Source: Agrobacterium tumefaciens (GTDB lineage Bacteria; Pseudomonadota; Alphaproteobacteria; Rhizobiales; Rhizobiaceae). Taken from it: a DNA stretch of 64,000 nucleotides. The notes below the pieces were generated by a model. It was given only the letters and a program-made list of their open reading frames with translations, was not told the DNA's origin and did not search any database. The position numbers were made by a program, and so were the translations under genes. Below are positions 56,476 through 64,000 of the stretch, one piece after another (within the stretch, counting starts at the first letter, position 1; each line of letters begins with the position of its first letter). Location of the stretch: the NCBI GenBank assembly GCA_025560025.1, contig CP048485.1, positions 1,488,001 through 1,552,000 of the forward strand, written 5' to 3'.

Positions 56476-57417
56476 TCATAAGGGAGGGCGGGCCTCCGTA
56501 CGCTCTTCAGGTGACGCGCCGGTGACAGCGAGCGCGGAAAAATCAAAAAGCTTCGGATCGAGCAGATGCGACGGATTGACATGGGCAAGCGCCCTCAGCA
56601 TCACATCCTTGCGGCCAGGCATACGCCTTTCTATGTCGGCCAGCATCTCCTTCATCGCATTGCGCTGAAGCCCGTCCTGCGAGCCACAGAGATCGCAGGG
56701 AATGATCGGGAATTCCATCGCCGCCGCGAATTTCGCCATATCTTCCTCAGCGCAATAGGCAAGCGGACGCATGACCATCAGGTCACCCTCATCATTCAAA
56801 AGCTTCGCCGGCATTCCGGCCAGCCGGCCGCCATGGAAGAAGTTCATGAAAAAGGTCTCGAGAATATCCTCGCGGTGATGGCCGAGCAGCAGTGCGTCGC
56901 AACCCTCCTCCCGCGCAATACGGTAGAGATTACCGCGCCGGAGCCGCGAACAGAGCGAACAGTAAGTGCCGCCGGACGGCACCTTTTCCTTCACCACGGA
57001 ATAGGTGTCGCGATATTCGATGCGATGGGGCACGCCGATCTTCGCCAGATACTCCGGCAACACGTGCTTGGGAAAATTCGGCTGGCCCTGATCCAGATTG
57101 CAGGCAACAAGTTCGACCGGCAAAAGGCCACGCCATTTCAGATCGAGCAGCAGCGCCAGCAGCCCATAGCTGTCCTTGCCGCCGGAAAGGCCGACCAGCC
57201 AGCGCTTCTGGCCATTCAGCATGCCGAAATCGGTAAAGGCCTGGCGAACGTTGCGCAGCAGCCGTTTGCGCAGCTTGTTGAACGACACCGAACGCGGTGC
57301 ATTGTCGAACAGGGGGTGCGAGCTGCCGTTTTCTTCGGATGCGTCCTGATCCGCCCCAATCTGGTCGGCCCCGGCCTGATCTACAAAATCATCGATCTTG
57401 GTGAGAATATTCATCAT
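56476..57417 (-). CDS. ttcA: tRNA 2-thiocytidine synthetase TtcA
   Basis: The 313-residue protein has the PP-loop [14 protein letters not shown] and two CxxC pairs, CSLC in [13 protein letters not shown] and CDLC in [15 protein letters not shown], that ligate a [4Fe-4S] cluster. It thiolates cytidine 32 of certain tRNAs. The N-terminal 40 residues are an acidic extension ([13 protein letters not shown]). ATG at 57417 or 57414. Confidence 0.95.
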   Translation of the reverse strand: MMNILTKIDDFVDQAGADQIGADQDASEENGSSHPLFDNAPRSVSFNKLRKRLLRNVRQAFTDFGMLNGQKRWLVGLSGGKDSYGLLALLLDLKWRGLLPVELVACNLDQGQPNFPKHVLPEYLAKIGVPHRIEYRDTYSVVKEKVPSGGTYCSLCSRLRRGNLYRIAREEGCDALLLGHHREDILETFFMNFFHGGRLAGMPAKLLNDEGDLMVMRPLAYCAEEDMAKFAAAMEFPIIPCDLCGSQDGLQRNAMKEMLADIERRMPGRKDVMLRALAHVNPSHLLDPKLFDFSALAVTGASPEERTEARPPL

Positions 57418-57478
57418 CCGCTCGCTCCGGCACGACTGCCGTTCTTAATGCAGGCAATGCCCCCATCCGCCGGCAATA

Positions 57479-58408
57479 TCAAGCCCCGAATACCGACCAG
57501 CCGGTTTTCGTCGCCAGCATTTCCAGCGCATGTGACCCAAGCGCCGAATTGCCGACCTTGTTGAGGCCCGGTGACCAGACGGCGATGGACGCATTACCCG
57601 GCGCCACCGCCATGATGCCGCCGCCGACGCCGCTCTTGCCCGGCAGACCGACATGATAGGCGAAATCGCCCGATCCGTCATAATGGCCGCAGGTCAGCAT
57701 CAGCGCATTGATGCGTCGCGCCCGACGGTCCGACACGACCGTATGCCCCGTCAGCGGGTTACGGCCGCGATTGGCGAGGAAGAGGCCGGCGCGGGAAAGC
57801 TGAGCGCAGGTCATGGAAAGCGCGCACTGATGGAAATAAACGCCGAGCGTATATTCCACGGGATGGTGCAGATTGCCGAAGGAGCGCATGAAATTGGCAA
57901 GCGCGAAATTGCGGAACCCCGTCGCCTGCTCGGATTTCGCAACCGTGTCATCAATGCTGATCGTGTCATCGTCCGCTAGATAACGAACGAAGCGCAAAAG
58001 CTCGCCAATCGCCTCGCGCGGCTGGTGGCCGGAAAGAACGATATCGGTGACCACGATGGCGCCTGCATTGACGAAGGGATTGCGCGGAATACCGTGCTCA
58101 TGCTCCAGCTGGACGATGGAGTTGAAGGAAGAGCCTGATGGCTCGCGTCCCACCCGGTTCCACACCGTTTCCCCCGCCTTGCCGAGCGCCAGCGTCAGCA
58201 TGAAGACCTTGGAGATGCTCTGGATCGAAAACGGCGTGAGCGCATTGCCGGCCGTATAGGTGGTTCCATCGACGGTGGTGATGGCAATGCCGAACTGGTT
58301 GGGATCGACCTTGGCAAGTTCGGGAATGTAATCCGCAACCTTCCCCTCGCCGAGCCTCGGCGCCATGCTGTCGTAAATGGAATCGACGATCGCCTGAATG
58401 TCCTGCAT
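57479..58408 (-). CDS. glsA: Glutaminase
   Basis: The 309-residue serine-dependent glutaminase has the catalytic [11 protein letters not shown] (S-x-x-K), [10 protein letters not shown], and [16 protein letters not shown]. It hydrolyses glutamine to glutamate and ammonia. The ATG at 58408 is preceded by GGGGAAGG. It lies between rpsD's terminator and ttcA. Confidence 0.96.
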   Translation of the reverse strand: MQDIQAIVDSIYDSMAPRLGEGKVADYIPELAKVDPNQFGIAITTVDGTTYTAGNALTPFSIQSISKVFMLTLALGKAGETVWNRVGREPSGSSFNSIVQLEHEHGIPRNPFVNAGAIVVTDIVLSGHQPREAIGELLRFVRYLADDDTISIDDTVAKSEQATGFRNFALANFMRSFGNLHHPVEYTLGVYFHQCALSMTCAQLSRAGLFLANRGRNPLTGHTVVSDRRARRINALMLTCGHYDGSGDFAYHVGLPGKSGVGGGIMAVAPGNASIAVWSPGLNKVGNSALGSHALEMLATKTGWSVFGA

Positions 58409-58426
58409 GCAAAGCCTTCCCCGCAA

Positions 58427-58453
58427 ACAAAAAAGCCGCCCCGAAGGGCGGCT
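58427..58453 (-). terminator. Rho-independent terminator of rpsD
   Basis: On the minus strand AAGCCGCC pairs with GGGCGGCTT over a short loop and is followed by a T run. It lies 24 bases after the rpsD stop codon. Confidence 0.85.
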
Positions 58454-58476
58454 TCCTGAATACTGAAACGCGTCGA

Positions 58477-59094
58477 TTAACGCGAGTAGAATTCGACGAC
58501 CAGATGCGGTTCCATGACGACCGGGTACGGAACGTCGGAGAGAGCCGGAACGCGGGCGTAGGTCGCAACCATCTTGTTGTGGTCAACTTCGATGTAGTCC
58601 GGAACGTCACGCTCAGCGAGCTGAACGGCTTCCAGAACGGTTACGAGCTGCTTGGACTTCTGGCGAACTTCGATAACGTCGCCCGGCTTGCAGCGGTAAG
58701 AACCGATGTTGACGCGAACGCCGTTAACCGTGACGTGGCCATGGTTGATGAACTGGCGCGAAGCGAAAACGGTCGGAACGAACTTGGCGCGGTAGACGAT
58801 GGCGTCCAGACGCGACTCGAGCAGGCCGATCAGGTTTTCGGAAGTATCACCCTTGCGACGGTTTGCTTCGTCGAAAGTGGCGCGGAACTGCTTTTCGCGC
58901 AGTTCGCCGTAGTAGCCCTTGAGCTTCTGCTTGGCGCGCAGCTGCGTGCCGAAGTCGCTCATCTTGCCCTTGCGGCGCTGGCCGTGCTGGCCCGGGCCGT
59001 ATTCGCGACGGTTAACCGGGGACTTCGGACGACCCCAGATATTTTCGCCCATGCGGCGGTCAATTTTATACTTAGCCGATTCGCGCTTGCTCAT
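58477..59094 (-). CDS. rpsD: Ribosomal protein S4
   Basis: The 205-residue S4 protein starts [20 protein letters not shown] and has the S4 RNA-binding domain ([22 protein letters not shown], then NHGHVTVNG) and the YIEVDHNKM ending region. It initiates assembly of the 30S body. GAAGGAAATACG precedes the ATG. It is transcribed alone, divergent from the TerC-family gene. Confidence 0.98.
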   Translation of the reverse strand: MSKRESAKYKIDRRMGENIWGRPKSPVNRREYGPGQHGQRRKGKMSDFGTQLRAKQKLKGYYGELREKQFRATFDEANRRKGDTSENLIGLLESRLDAIVYRAKFVPTVFASRQFINHGHVTVNGVRVNIGSYRCKPGDVIEVRQKSKQLVTVLEAVQLAERDVPDYIEVDHNKMVATYARVPALSDVPYPVVMEPHLVVEFYSR

Positions 59095-59313
59095 CGTATT
59101 TCCTTCTCAAAAGGTTATGCCGGTCTGTTGCCAAACCGGTTCAAGGAAACACGCCCTCCTCTGAAGCCCGTTTCAGGGCCTCTGACAGGCTTCTCACATG
59201 CAAATGGAGAAACCACGGGACATGTCGGTGATATTGACCGCCGAACGTCAGCTATTACACTGCAAGGCAGTCAACAAAACACACCGGACATCACTGCCCG
59301 GCGTTGGGGCGGC

Positions 59314-59341
59314 TTCTAAACACGTTTTACAAAATTGTCAA
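59314..59341 (-). promoter_or_regulatory. Candidate promoter of rpsD
   Basis: On the minus strand TTGACA (59341-59336), a 16-base spacer and TTAGAA (59319-59314). It would give a long leader of about 215 bases before the rpsD start, room for autogenous control by S4. Confidence 0.4.
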
Positions 59342-59375
59342 ACAACGCCTGCCGTTTTTTTTCTAGAGCCGGCCC

Positions 59376-59403
59376 TTGAAAAGCCTGAAGGCTCCCCTAT
59401 CTG
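59376..59403 (+). promoter_or_regulatory. Candidate promoter of the TerC-family gene
   Basis: TTGAAA at 59376-59381, a 16-base spacer and TATCTG at 59398-59403; transcription would start near 59410, just before the structured leader. Confidence 0.4.
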
Positions 59404-59422
59404 TTCACCGTGATCAGAACTC

Positions 59423-59482
59423 GGGCCCCTCTGACGTGTTACCGGACAACACGTGATGTCGAGTTTCTTTAGGTTGGGGCCC
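59423..59482 (+). promoter_or_regulatory. Structured RNA leader of the TerC-family gene (possible terC RNA motif)
   Basis: GGGCCCC (59423-59429) pairs with GGGGCCC (59476-59482) as a closing stem. Inside it a perfect 7-bp hairpin ACGTGTT-ACCGGAC-AACACGT spans 59434-59454. The structure lies between the predicted transcription start and the ATG of the TerC-family gene. An RNA motif named terC, upstream of such genes in Alphaproteobacteria, has been described by comparative genomics; identity with it is not verified. Confidence 0.5.
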
Positions 59483-59546
59483 ACGTATATTCTTGACACA
59501 CGTTCCCCATCCGCAAAGCCAACCTCGTCCGGCTAAAGGTTGACTG

Positions 59547-60530
59547 ATGGAGTTCCTCCTCAACGATTTTCTCGGTACCCCCACATGGATGTGGGCGGTC
59601 TTCATTTCTCTCGTCCTTGGCCTGCTCGCGCTCGATCTCGGCGTGCTGCACAAGAATTCCAAGGAAATCGGCATTCGTGAAAGCCTGCTGATGTCGGGCT
59701 TTTATATCGCCATCGGCTTGGCCTTTGGCGGCTGGATCTGGTACCAGTCCGGCCAGCAGTCGGCGATGGAATATGTCACCGGCTTCGTGGTCGAAAAAAG
59801 CCTGGCGATGGACAATATCTTCATCATCGCCATGATCTTCTCTTATTTCGCCATTCCCCGTCAGTACCAGCATCGTGTGCTGCTCTGGGGTATCCTCGGC
59901 GTCATCATCCTGCGCGGCATCATGATCGCCGGCGGCGCGGCCATCGTCGAAAACTTCCACTGGGTGCTTTATCTCTTCGCGGCCTTCCTCGTCTTCACGG
60001 GCCTCAAGATGCTGTTCTCGTCCGACCATGACGAATCGGACATCGGCAACAACCGCATCCTGAAATTCCTGCGCAGCCGCCTGCCGGTGACGGAGAAGCT
60101 GCATGGCGAAAAATTCTTCGTCAAGGAAACGGATGCAGCCACCGGCAAGCTGAAGACCTTCGTGACGCCGCTCTTCCTGGCGCTCATCATGGTTGAAATC
60201 GCCGACCTGATCTTCGCAGTCGATTCGATCCCGGCGATCTTCGCGATCACCACCGATCCGTTTATCGTCTACACGTCAAACATCTTCGCGATCCTCGGCC
60301 TGCGCGCCCTCTATTTTGCGCTCGCCGCCCTCATCCACCGCTTCGCCTACCTGAAATACGCGCTGGCTGCGGTTCTGGTCTTCGTCGGTTCGAAGATTTT
60401 CGTCGCCGATATGCTGGGCATCGCCAAGATCCCGCCCGCCGTCTCGCTCGGCGTCACCGTCGCCATCCTCGCAACCGGCATCATCGGTTCGCTGATCGCG
60501 ACGCGCAAGGAAGCAAAGGCCATCGAGTAA
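59547..60530 (+). CDS. TerC-family integral membrane protein (Alx-like)
   Basis: The 327-residue protein has about eight or nine hydrophobic helices, with FVVEKSLAMDNIFIIAMIF (E-x-x-L-x-x-D-N) and MVEIADLIFAVDSIPAIFAIT, the two acidic membrane motifs of TerC/Alx proteins. The family exports or senses divalent metal, chiefly manganese, or helps metalate secreted enzymes. A loop of about 50 residues lies in the middle. The gene has its own promoter and a structured leader, so expression is probably ligand- or pH-responsive. Confidence 0.92.
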   Translation: MEFLLNDFLGTPTWMWAVFISLVLGLLALDLGVLHKNSKEIGIRESLLMSGFYIAIGLAFGGWIWYQSGQQSAMEYVTGFVVEKSLAMDNIFIIAMIFSYFAIPRQYQHRVLLWGILGVIILRGIMIAGGAAIVENFHWVLYLFAAFLVFTGLKMLFSSDHDESDIGNNRILKFLRSRLPVTEKLHGEKFFVKETDAATGKLKTFVTPLFLALIMVEIADLIFAVDSIPAIFAITTDPFIVYTSNIFAILGLRALYFALAALIHRFAYLKYALAAVLVFVGSKIFVADMLGIAKIPPAVSLGVTVAILATGIIGSLIATRKEAKAIE

Positions 60531-60570
60531 GGATGAGCAAGATGAGGAGGCGGTAACGCCTCCTCACACG

Positions 60571-60686
60571 CCGTCACCCCGGACCTGATCCGGGGTCCAG
60601 CGCGATCAAGTCCTTGATCGCAACAGACTCGTCTCACGGCGCAGACGCACCGTGGCTGGATGCCGGATCAAGTCCGGCATGACGGA
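60571..60686. repeat. Mosaic palindromic intergenic element (copy 2, inverted)
   Basis: The element has the same modules as the copy at 28839-28955 but in reverse orientation: a CCGTCACCCCGGACCTGATC end, GATCAAGTCCTTGATC centre, CACGGCGCAG module and a GGATCAAGTCCGGCATGACG end. It fills the gap between terC and the convergent HerA-like gene. A perfect hairpin TGAGGAGGCG-GTAA-CGCCTCCTCA sits just before it, near 60543-60566. Confidence 0.8.
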
Positions 60687-60715
60687 AGGTATGTCAAACA
60701 AGCAGCCTGCCTACC

Positions 60716-62233
60716 TCACTCCGCCGCCAATCTCGCATCATCCTCAGCCGCATCCGCATCGCCGGGTGCGGTTTTTGCATCGAGATCGGGGAAAGCCACG
60801 ATGCGCTTGCCGGAGAAGTCGGCATGCACCACCACAAGCTCCTTCTCTTCGAAGTAACCGAGCAGCCGCCGCGCGCGGCGGGCGGAATGGGTGCCATAGG
60901 CCCGGGCAATGCGGGCATCCGACGGGCAAGGCTCTTCACCCAGCGCCGCCTTGACGAGCAGCAGGAAAACCCCCTGCAGGTCATCGGAAACCGACATGGA
61001 CAGTTCCAGCGCCTTTTCCCAGCCTTCGCTCGCCGCCATCGCCGCATCCACACCGGAGCGGGCAATCGCCACCTGTCGGCGGAATTCCGCCAGTGTCATC
61101 GGCGTGCCGGGAATGCGGCGCATACGGGCGCGCACCAGAAAATCCTGATAAAGCACGGCATCCGTGCGATAGGCCGATTGCGGATCGTCGAGAATTTCAA
61201 CGAGAACCGCACCGATCTTTTCCTCACGCTCCTCCGGCGTCAGTTCCGGCTGGCCTGCACGCGGCGATTGCTCCGGTGAAGGACCGACGGCGGCGGGCGT
61301 GGAACGGGAGAGTTCGGCGAGAATATCGGTGGTCGGGCGCGGCGCGGGCGGCGTGCGGCGCACGGCGGCGCGCGTGAATTCTTCCGGATCTGGCGTGAAG
61401 ATCAGGTCTTCTACATCCTGGGGCGCATCCGGCAGCGGCATCAGCTTCGGTGACGAGGAGCGCGCCGAGGTTTCCACCGCCCCGATGACAATCGGCAACG
61501 GGCGGCGCGACAGCGCCGGGCCGAGCGCCACGAAATTGCCGCGCTGCAGATCGCGGAACATTTCCGCCTGTCGCCGGTCCATGCCAAGAAGGTCAGCCGC
61601 GCGCGCCATGTCGATATCGAGGAAGGTGCGGCCCATCAGGAAGTTCGAGGCTTCCGCCGCGACGTTCTTGGCGAGCTTCGCCAGACGCTGCGTCGCGATG
61701 ACGCCGGCAAGCCCGCGTTTACGCCCACGGCACATCAGATTGGTCATGGCGCCGAGCGACGCCTTGCGGGCATCCTCGGTCACCTCGCCGCCGACGGAGG
61801 GCGCAAACATCTGCGCCTCATCCACCACGACAAGTACCGGATACCAGAATTCACGATCCGCATCGAACATGCCGTTGAGGAAGGCGGCGGCGGCCCGCAT
61901 CTGCTGCTCGATATCGAGGCCTTCCAGCGTCAGCACGCAGGAAACGCGGTGCTGGCGAATGCGGTTGGCAATACCGGCAAGCTCCGCCTCGGTACGCTCA
62001 CCATCCACCACCACATGGCCGAACTTGTCGGAAAGCGTGACGAAATCACCCTCGGGATCGATGATGACCTGCTGCACCCATTGCGCCGATTGCTCCAGCA
62101 GCCGGCGCAAAAGATGCGACTTGCCGGAACCGGAATTGCCCTGCACCAGCAAACGTGTCGCAAGCAATTCCTCGATATCGAGCTTGGCCTGCTGCCCGCC
62201 CGATAGAGTTCCCATGTCGATGCCGACCTGCAA
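60716..62233 (-). CDS. HerA/DUF87-type ATP-binding protein
   Basis: The 505-residue P-loop ATPase has Walker A GNSGSGKSHLL (near residue 28), Walker B YPVLVVVDEAQMF and the arginine-rich GAMTNLMCRGRKRGLAGV segment, as in HerA/FtsK-superfamily ATPases. The last 150 residues hold a separate helical, possibly winged, domain. HerA-like proteins move along DNA in repair, but this rhizobial single-gene form has no NurA partner here. The TTG at 62233 follows GAGGA at good spacing and opens on the conserved QVGIDMGTLSGG. Confidence 0.8.
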   Translation of the reverse strand: MQVGIDMGTLSGGQQAKLDIEELLATRLLVQGNSGSGKSHLLRRLLEQSAQWVQQVIIDPEGDFVTLSDKFGHVVVDGERTEAELAGIANRIRQHRVSCVLTLEGLDIEQQMRAAAAFLNGMFDADREFWYPVLVVVDEAQMFAPSVGGEVTEDARKASLGAMTNLMCRGRKRGLAGVIATQRLAKLAKNVAAEASNFLMGRTFLDIDMARAADLLGMDRRQAEMFRDLQRGNFVALGPALSRRPLPIVIGAVETSARSSSPKLMPLPDAPQDVEDLIFTPDPEEFTRAAVRRTPPAPRPTTDILAELSRSTPAAVGPSPEQSPRAGQPELTPEEREEKIGAVLVEILDDPQSAYRTDAVLYQDFLVRARMRRIPGTPMTLAEFRRQVAIARSGVDAAMAASEGWEKALELSMSVSDDLQGVFLLLVKAALGEEPCPSDARIARAYGTHSARRARRLLGYFEEKELVVVHADFSGKRIVAFPDLDAKTAPGDADAAEDDARLAAE

Positions 62234-62359
62234 TGTTCCGTTCCTCGTGCTGCATGCCATCCGGCCGATTCCCGTGTCGGCGGCCGAACATGCTCTTTAC
62301 CAAAAAATCGCCGGTTGCGTCTGCCCCATGCCGGTAATGCACAGGCAATTGCACCGCAT

Positions 62360-63247
62360 CTATGCGGCTCCGGATGAGACCCGCAAAAATGAAAGCCGCC
62401 TGCCGAACACATTCAGCATCAGCCCGACGATGACCAATGCAGCACCGACCACTTCGAAGACGGTAATATGCTCCGCAAAAGCGAGATAGGCGCTGACAAA
62501 ACCGACAATCGGCACCAGCAATGAAAACGGTGCCACCGTTCCGGCCGGATAACGCAGAAGCAGGTAACTCCAGATGCCCGCGCCAACGATGGTCGCGCCA
62601 TAGGCCATGTAGATCACCACCAAAGCCATCGTCGGCGTCGCGTTGAACAGCCCTTCCGCAATCGCATCAGGTCCCTCCACCACCAGCGAAAGCAGGATCA
62701 ACGGCAGAACCGGCACAAGGCTCGTCCATGCAACAAAGGAAACCGCATTCACCTGGCCGATGCGGCGGTTGACGATGTTGCCGCAGGCCCAGGCAATGGC
62801 CGAGCCGACCCCCATCAGCAGCGGTATCAGCGCTGCCGCCGTCATCCGCTCCACGCCAATGACCGCCAGCCCGCCGAAAGCAATGATTGCGCCGACGATC
62901 TGCGAGGGCAACGGCCGCTCGCCAAGAAACACCACGGCGAGCGCCAGCGTGAAAAAGGCCTGCGACTGCATGACGAGCGAAGCGAGCCCCGCCGGCAGGC
63001 CGAGTTTGATGGCCGGGTAAAGCAGGCCGAACTGCACGAAACCCATCGCCATGCCGTAAACGATCATATGCCGCCACGGCACGTTGGGTTTCGGCAGGAA
63101 GAACACCAGGGGCACGGCCGCAAAGAGATAACGCACCCCCGTCAGAAACAATGGCGGCATATCGGCGACGCCAACCTTGATGACGACGAAGTTGAAGCCC
63201 CACAAAAACACGGTGATCAGGGCGAGAAGTATATGCGGCAATGCCAT
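62360..63247 (-). CDS. EamA-family (DMT) transporter
   Basis: The 295-residue protein has ten hydrophobic helices in two EamA repeats; the first starts LLALITVFLWGFNFVVIKVGV and the second LLMGVGSAIAWACGNIVNRRIG. It resembles amino-acid or metabolite exporters of the drug/metabolite superfamily. It is 35 bp after the LysE gene on the same strand, so both may export amino acids together. The ATG at 63247 is used; the longer frame is spurious. Confidence 0.88.
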   Translation of the reverse strand: MALPHILLALITVFLWGFNFVVIKVGVADMPPLFLTGVRYLFAAVPLVFFLPKPNVPWRHMIVYGMAMGFVQFGLLYPAIKLGLPAGLASLVMQSQAFFTLALAVVFLGERPLPSQIVGAIIAFGGLAVIGVERMTAAALIPLLMGVGSAIAWACGNIVNRRIGQVNAVSFVAWTSLVPVLPLILLSLVVEGPDAIAEGLFNATPTMALVVIYMAYGATIVGAGIWSYLLLRYPAGTVAPFSLLVPIVGFVSAYLAFAEHITVFEVVGAALVIVGLMLNVFGRRLSFLRVSSGAA

Positions 63248-63282
63248 TTTGTTATGTCCGAATTTCAGGTGATCGAAGCGCT

Positions 63283-63921
63283 TTACGCCGAAACCGCCCT
63301 CTTCCAGCCAAAGGCTATGAGACCGGCGCCGATCAGGAGACCGCCGCCCGTGCGGTTGACGATGCGCTGAACCTTCGGCTTGCGGATCGTATTGCGGGCA
63401 GCACTTGCCAGAAGTCCATAAAGCGCCGCATTGACAGTGGCAAGCACCAGGAACGTCACCTCGAAAATCAGCACCTGCGGCCAGAAGGGCAATGTCGGCA
63501 CCAGAAACTGCGGCAGGAAGGCCACAAAGAACACGATGCTCTTCGGGTTCAGCGCGGTGACGATATAGGCATGCAGGAAAATCTTGAGCGGCCTTTCGCG
63601 ACCGGTCACGCCCGTCCCTTCCGCGCCCTCGCCGCTGACCGGTGAACGCCACAGCTTGATGCCGAGATAGATGAGGTAAGCCGCACCGATCCATTTCAGC
63701 CCGGTGAAAAGCGCCGCCGATGTGGCAAGCAGCGCGCCTAACCCCAGCATCGAGGCCGTCATGGCGGTAAAATCACCAAGCGCCACGCCCGTCACCGTCG
63801 CCGTGCTCGCCTTGCGGCCATGGCCGAGCGCGTAGGAAATCACCAGCAGGATCGTCGGTCCCGGAATGGCAAGCATGATGGCGGATGCGGCCACGAAGGC
63901 CAGCCAGTTTTCCAATGGCAT
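63283..63921 (-). CDS. LysE/RhtB-family amino-acid exporter
   Basis: The 212-residue protein has six hydrophobic helices and the family signature AIPGPTILLVISYALGHGRKAS near the N-terminus, plus NPKSIVFFVAFLPQF. It exports amino acids or homoserine-type compounds. GGAGACCCATC lies upstream of the ATG at 63921. Substrate not defined by sequence. Confidence 0.9.
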   Translation of the reverse strand: MPLENWLAFVAASAIMLAIPGPTILLVISYALGHGRKASTATVTGVALGDFTAMTASMLGLGALLATSAALFTGLKWIGAAYLIYLGIKLWRSPVSGEGAEGTGVTGRERPLKIFLHAYIVTALNPKSIVFFVAFLPQFLVPTLPFWPQVLIFEVTFLVLATVNAALYGLLASAARNTIRKPKVQRIVNRTGGGLLIGAGLIAFGWKRAVSA

Positions 63922-64000
63922 GATGGGTCTCCTCTATCCCGAGTCTTGAGCAAGCCACGGAAAATGTTTCGCTTCAAGCCGGATTTTACAAACCGTGCAG

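Larger units (their letters stand above)
59095..59546. other. Divergent rpsD/terC regulatory region
   Basis: This 452-bp region holds the rpsD promoter and a roughly 215-base rpsD leader on the minus strand, and the terC promoter and structured leader on the plus strand. No protein-coding frame in it is convincing. Confidence 0.6.

Noticed and set aside
59376..59546. yybP-ykoY manganese riboswitch in the terC leader
   Set aside because: The characteristic conserved loop sequences of that class were not found; only a different stem arrangement is visible.

Overview
The window is alphaproteobacterial chromosome from the Rhizobiaceae, most probably Agrobacterium. The evidence is the gene content and order: an Irr-boxed suf operon with two cysteine desulfurases, dispersed purB/purC-purS-purQ/purL, a bacterial ceramide glucosyltransferase, DUF982 and DUF1127 proteins, an NDUFS4-type complex I subunit and rhizobial-type intergenic palindromes. 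Coding density is high. No rRNA, CRISPR array, insertion sequence or integrase was seen.

Region 1 (1-5317) is accessory DNA. It carries three proteins with HEPN-like Rx4-5H motifs, a DUF3768 protein, a glyoxalase-related/zinc-ribbon protein, a translationally coupled small gene plus HEPN-like gene, and a DUF2726-type (PD-(D/E)XK-like) nuclease. It ends at an orphan 3' half of tRNA-Lys(UUU), the usual scar of a tyrosine-recombinase integrative element; the rest of the element would lie upstream of the window. A second accessory gene, AbiJ-like, sits just past an intact tRNA-Arg(UCU) near 12.4-13.8 kb.

Region 2 (5.5-17.8 kb) is core genome: a GT25 glycosyltransferase, a lipoprotein with a peptidase M15-like domain, glyoxalase I, a double cold-shock protein with a DUF192 protein, a BON protein, DUF982, ceramide glucosyltransferase, tRNA-Pro, the NDUFS4-like subunit, tRNA-Arg and a MacAB-like export operon.

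Region 3 (18.0-25.3 kb) is the iron-sulfur assembly operon sufS2-B-C-D-S-T-A on the minus strand, with an Irr-type iron control element upstream. Region 4 (25.3-40.8 kb) holds an alpha/beta hydrolase, anmK, tyrS, a giant AsmA-like protein, bcp, DUF455, an M23 peptidase, a DEAD-box helicase, a Nudix hydrolase, a long AT-rich gap with a candidate small RNA, a periplasmic binding protein, rpe and a membrane protein.

Region 5 (40.9-53.2 kb) is dominated by purine synthesis (purB, purC, purS, purQ, purL), then bolA and a CGFS glutaredoxin, interspersed with a divergent DUF1127/MocR pair, a PagL-like outer-membrane protein and poorly known genes. Region 6 (53.3-64 kb) has a Bcr/CflA exporter, two tandem inositol-monophosphatase paralogues with ttcA and glsA, rpsD, a TerC-family membrane protein behind a structured leader, a HerA-like ATPase, an EamA transporter and a LysE exporter.

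The least explained parts are the HEPN/nuclease island and its tRNA scar, the candidate small RNA at 37.7 kb, and the structured terC leader at 59.4 kb. All functional calls come from reading sequence motifs; no database search was run.
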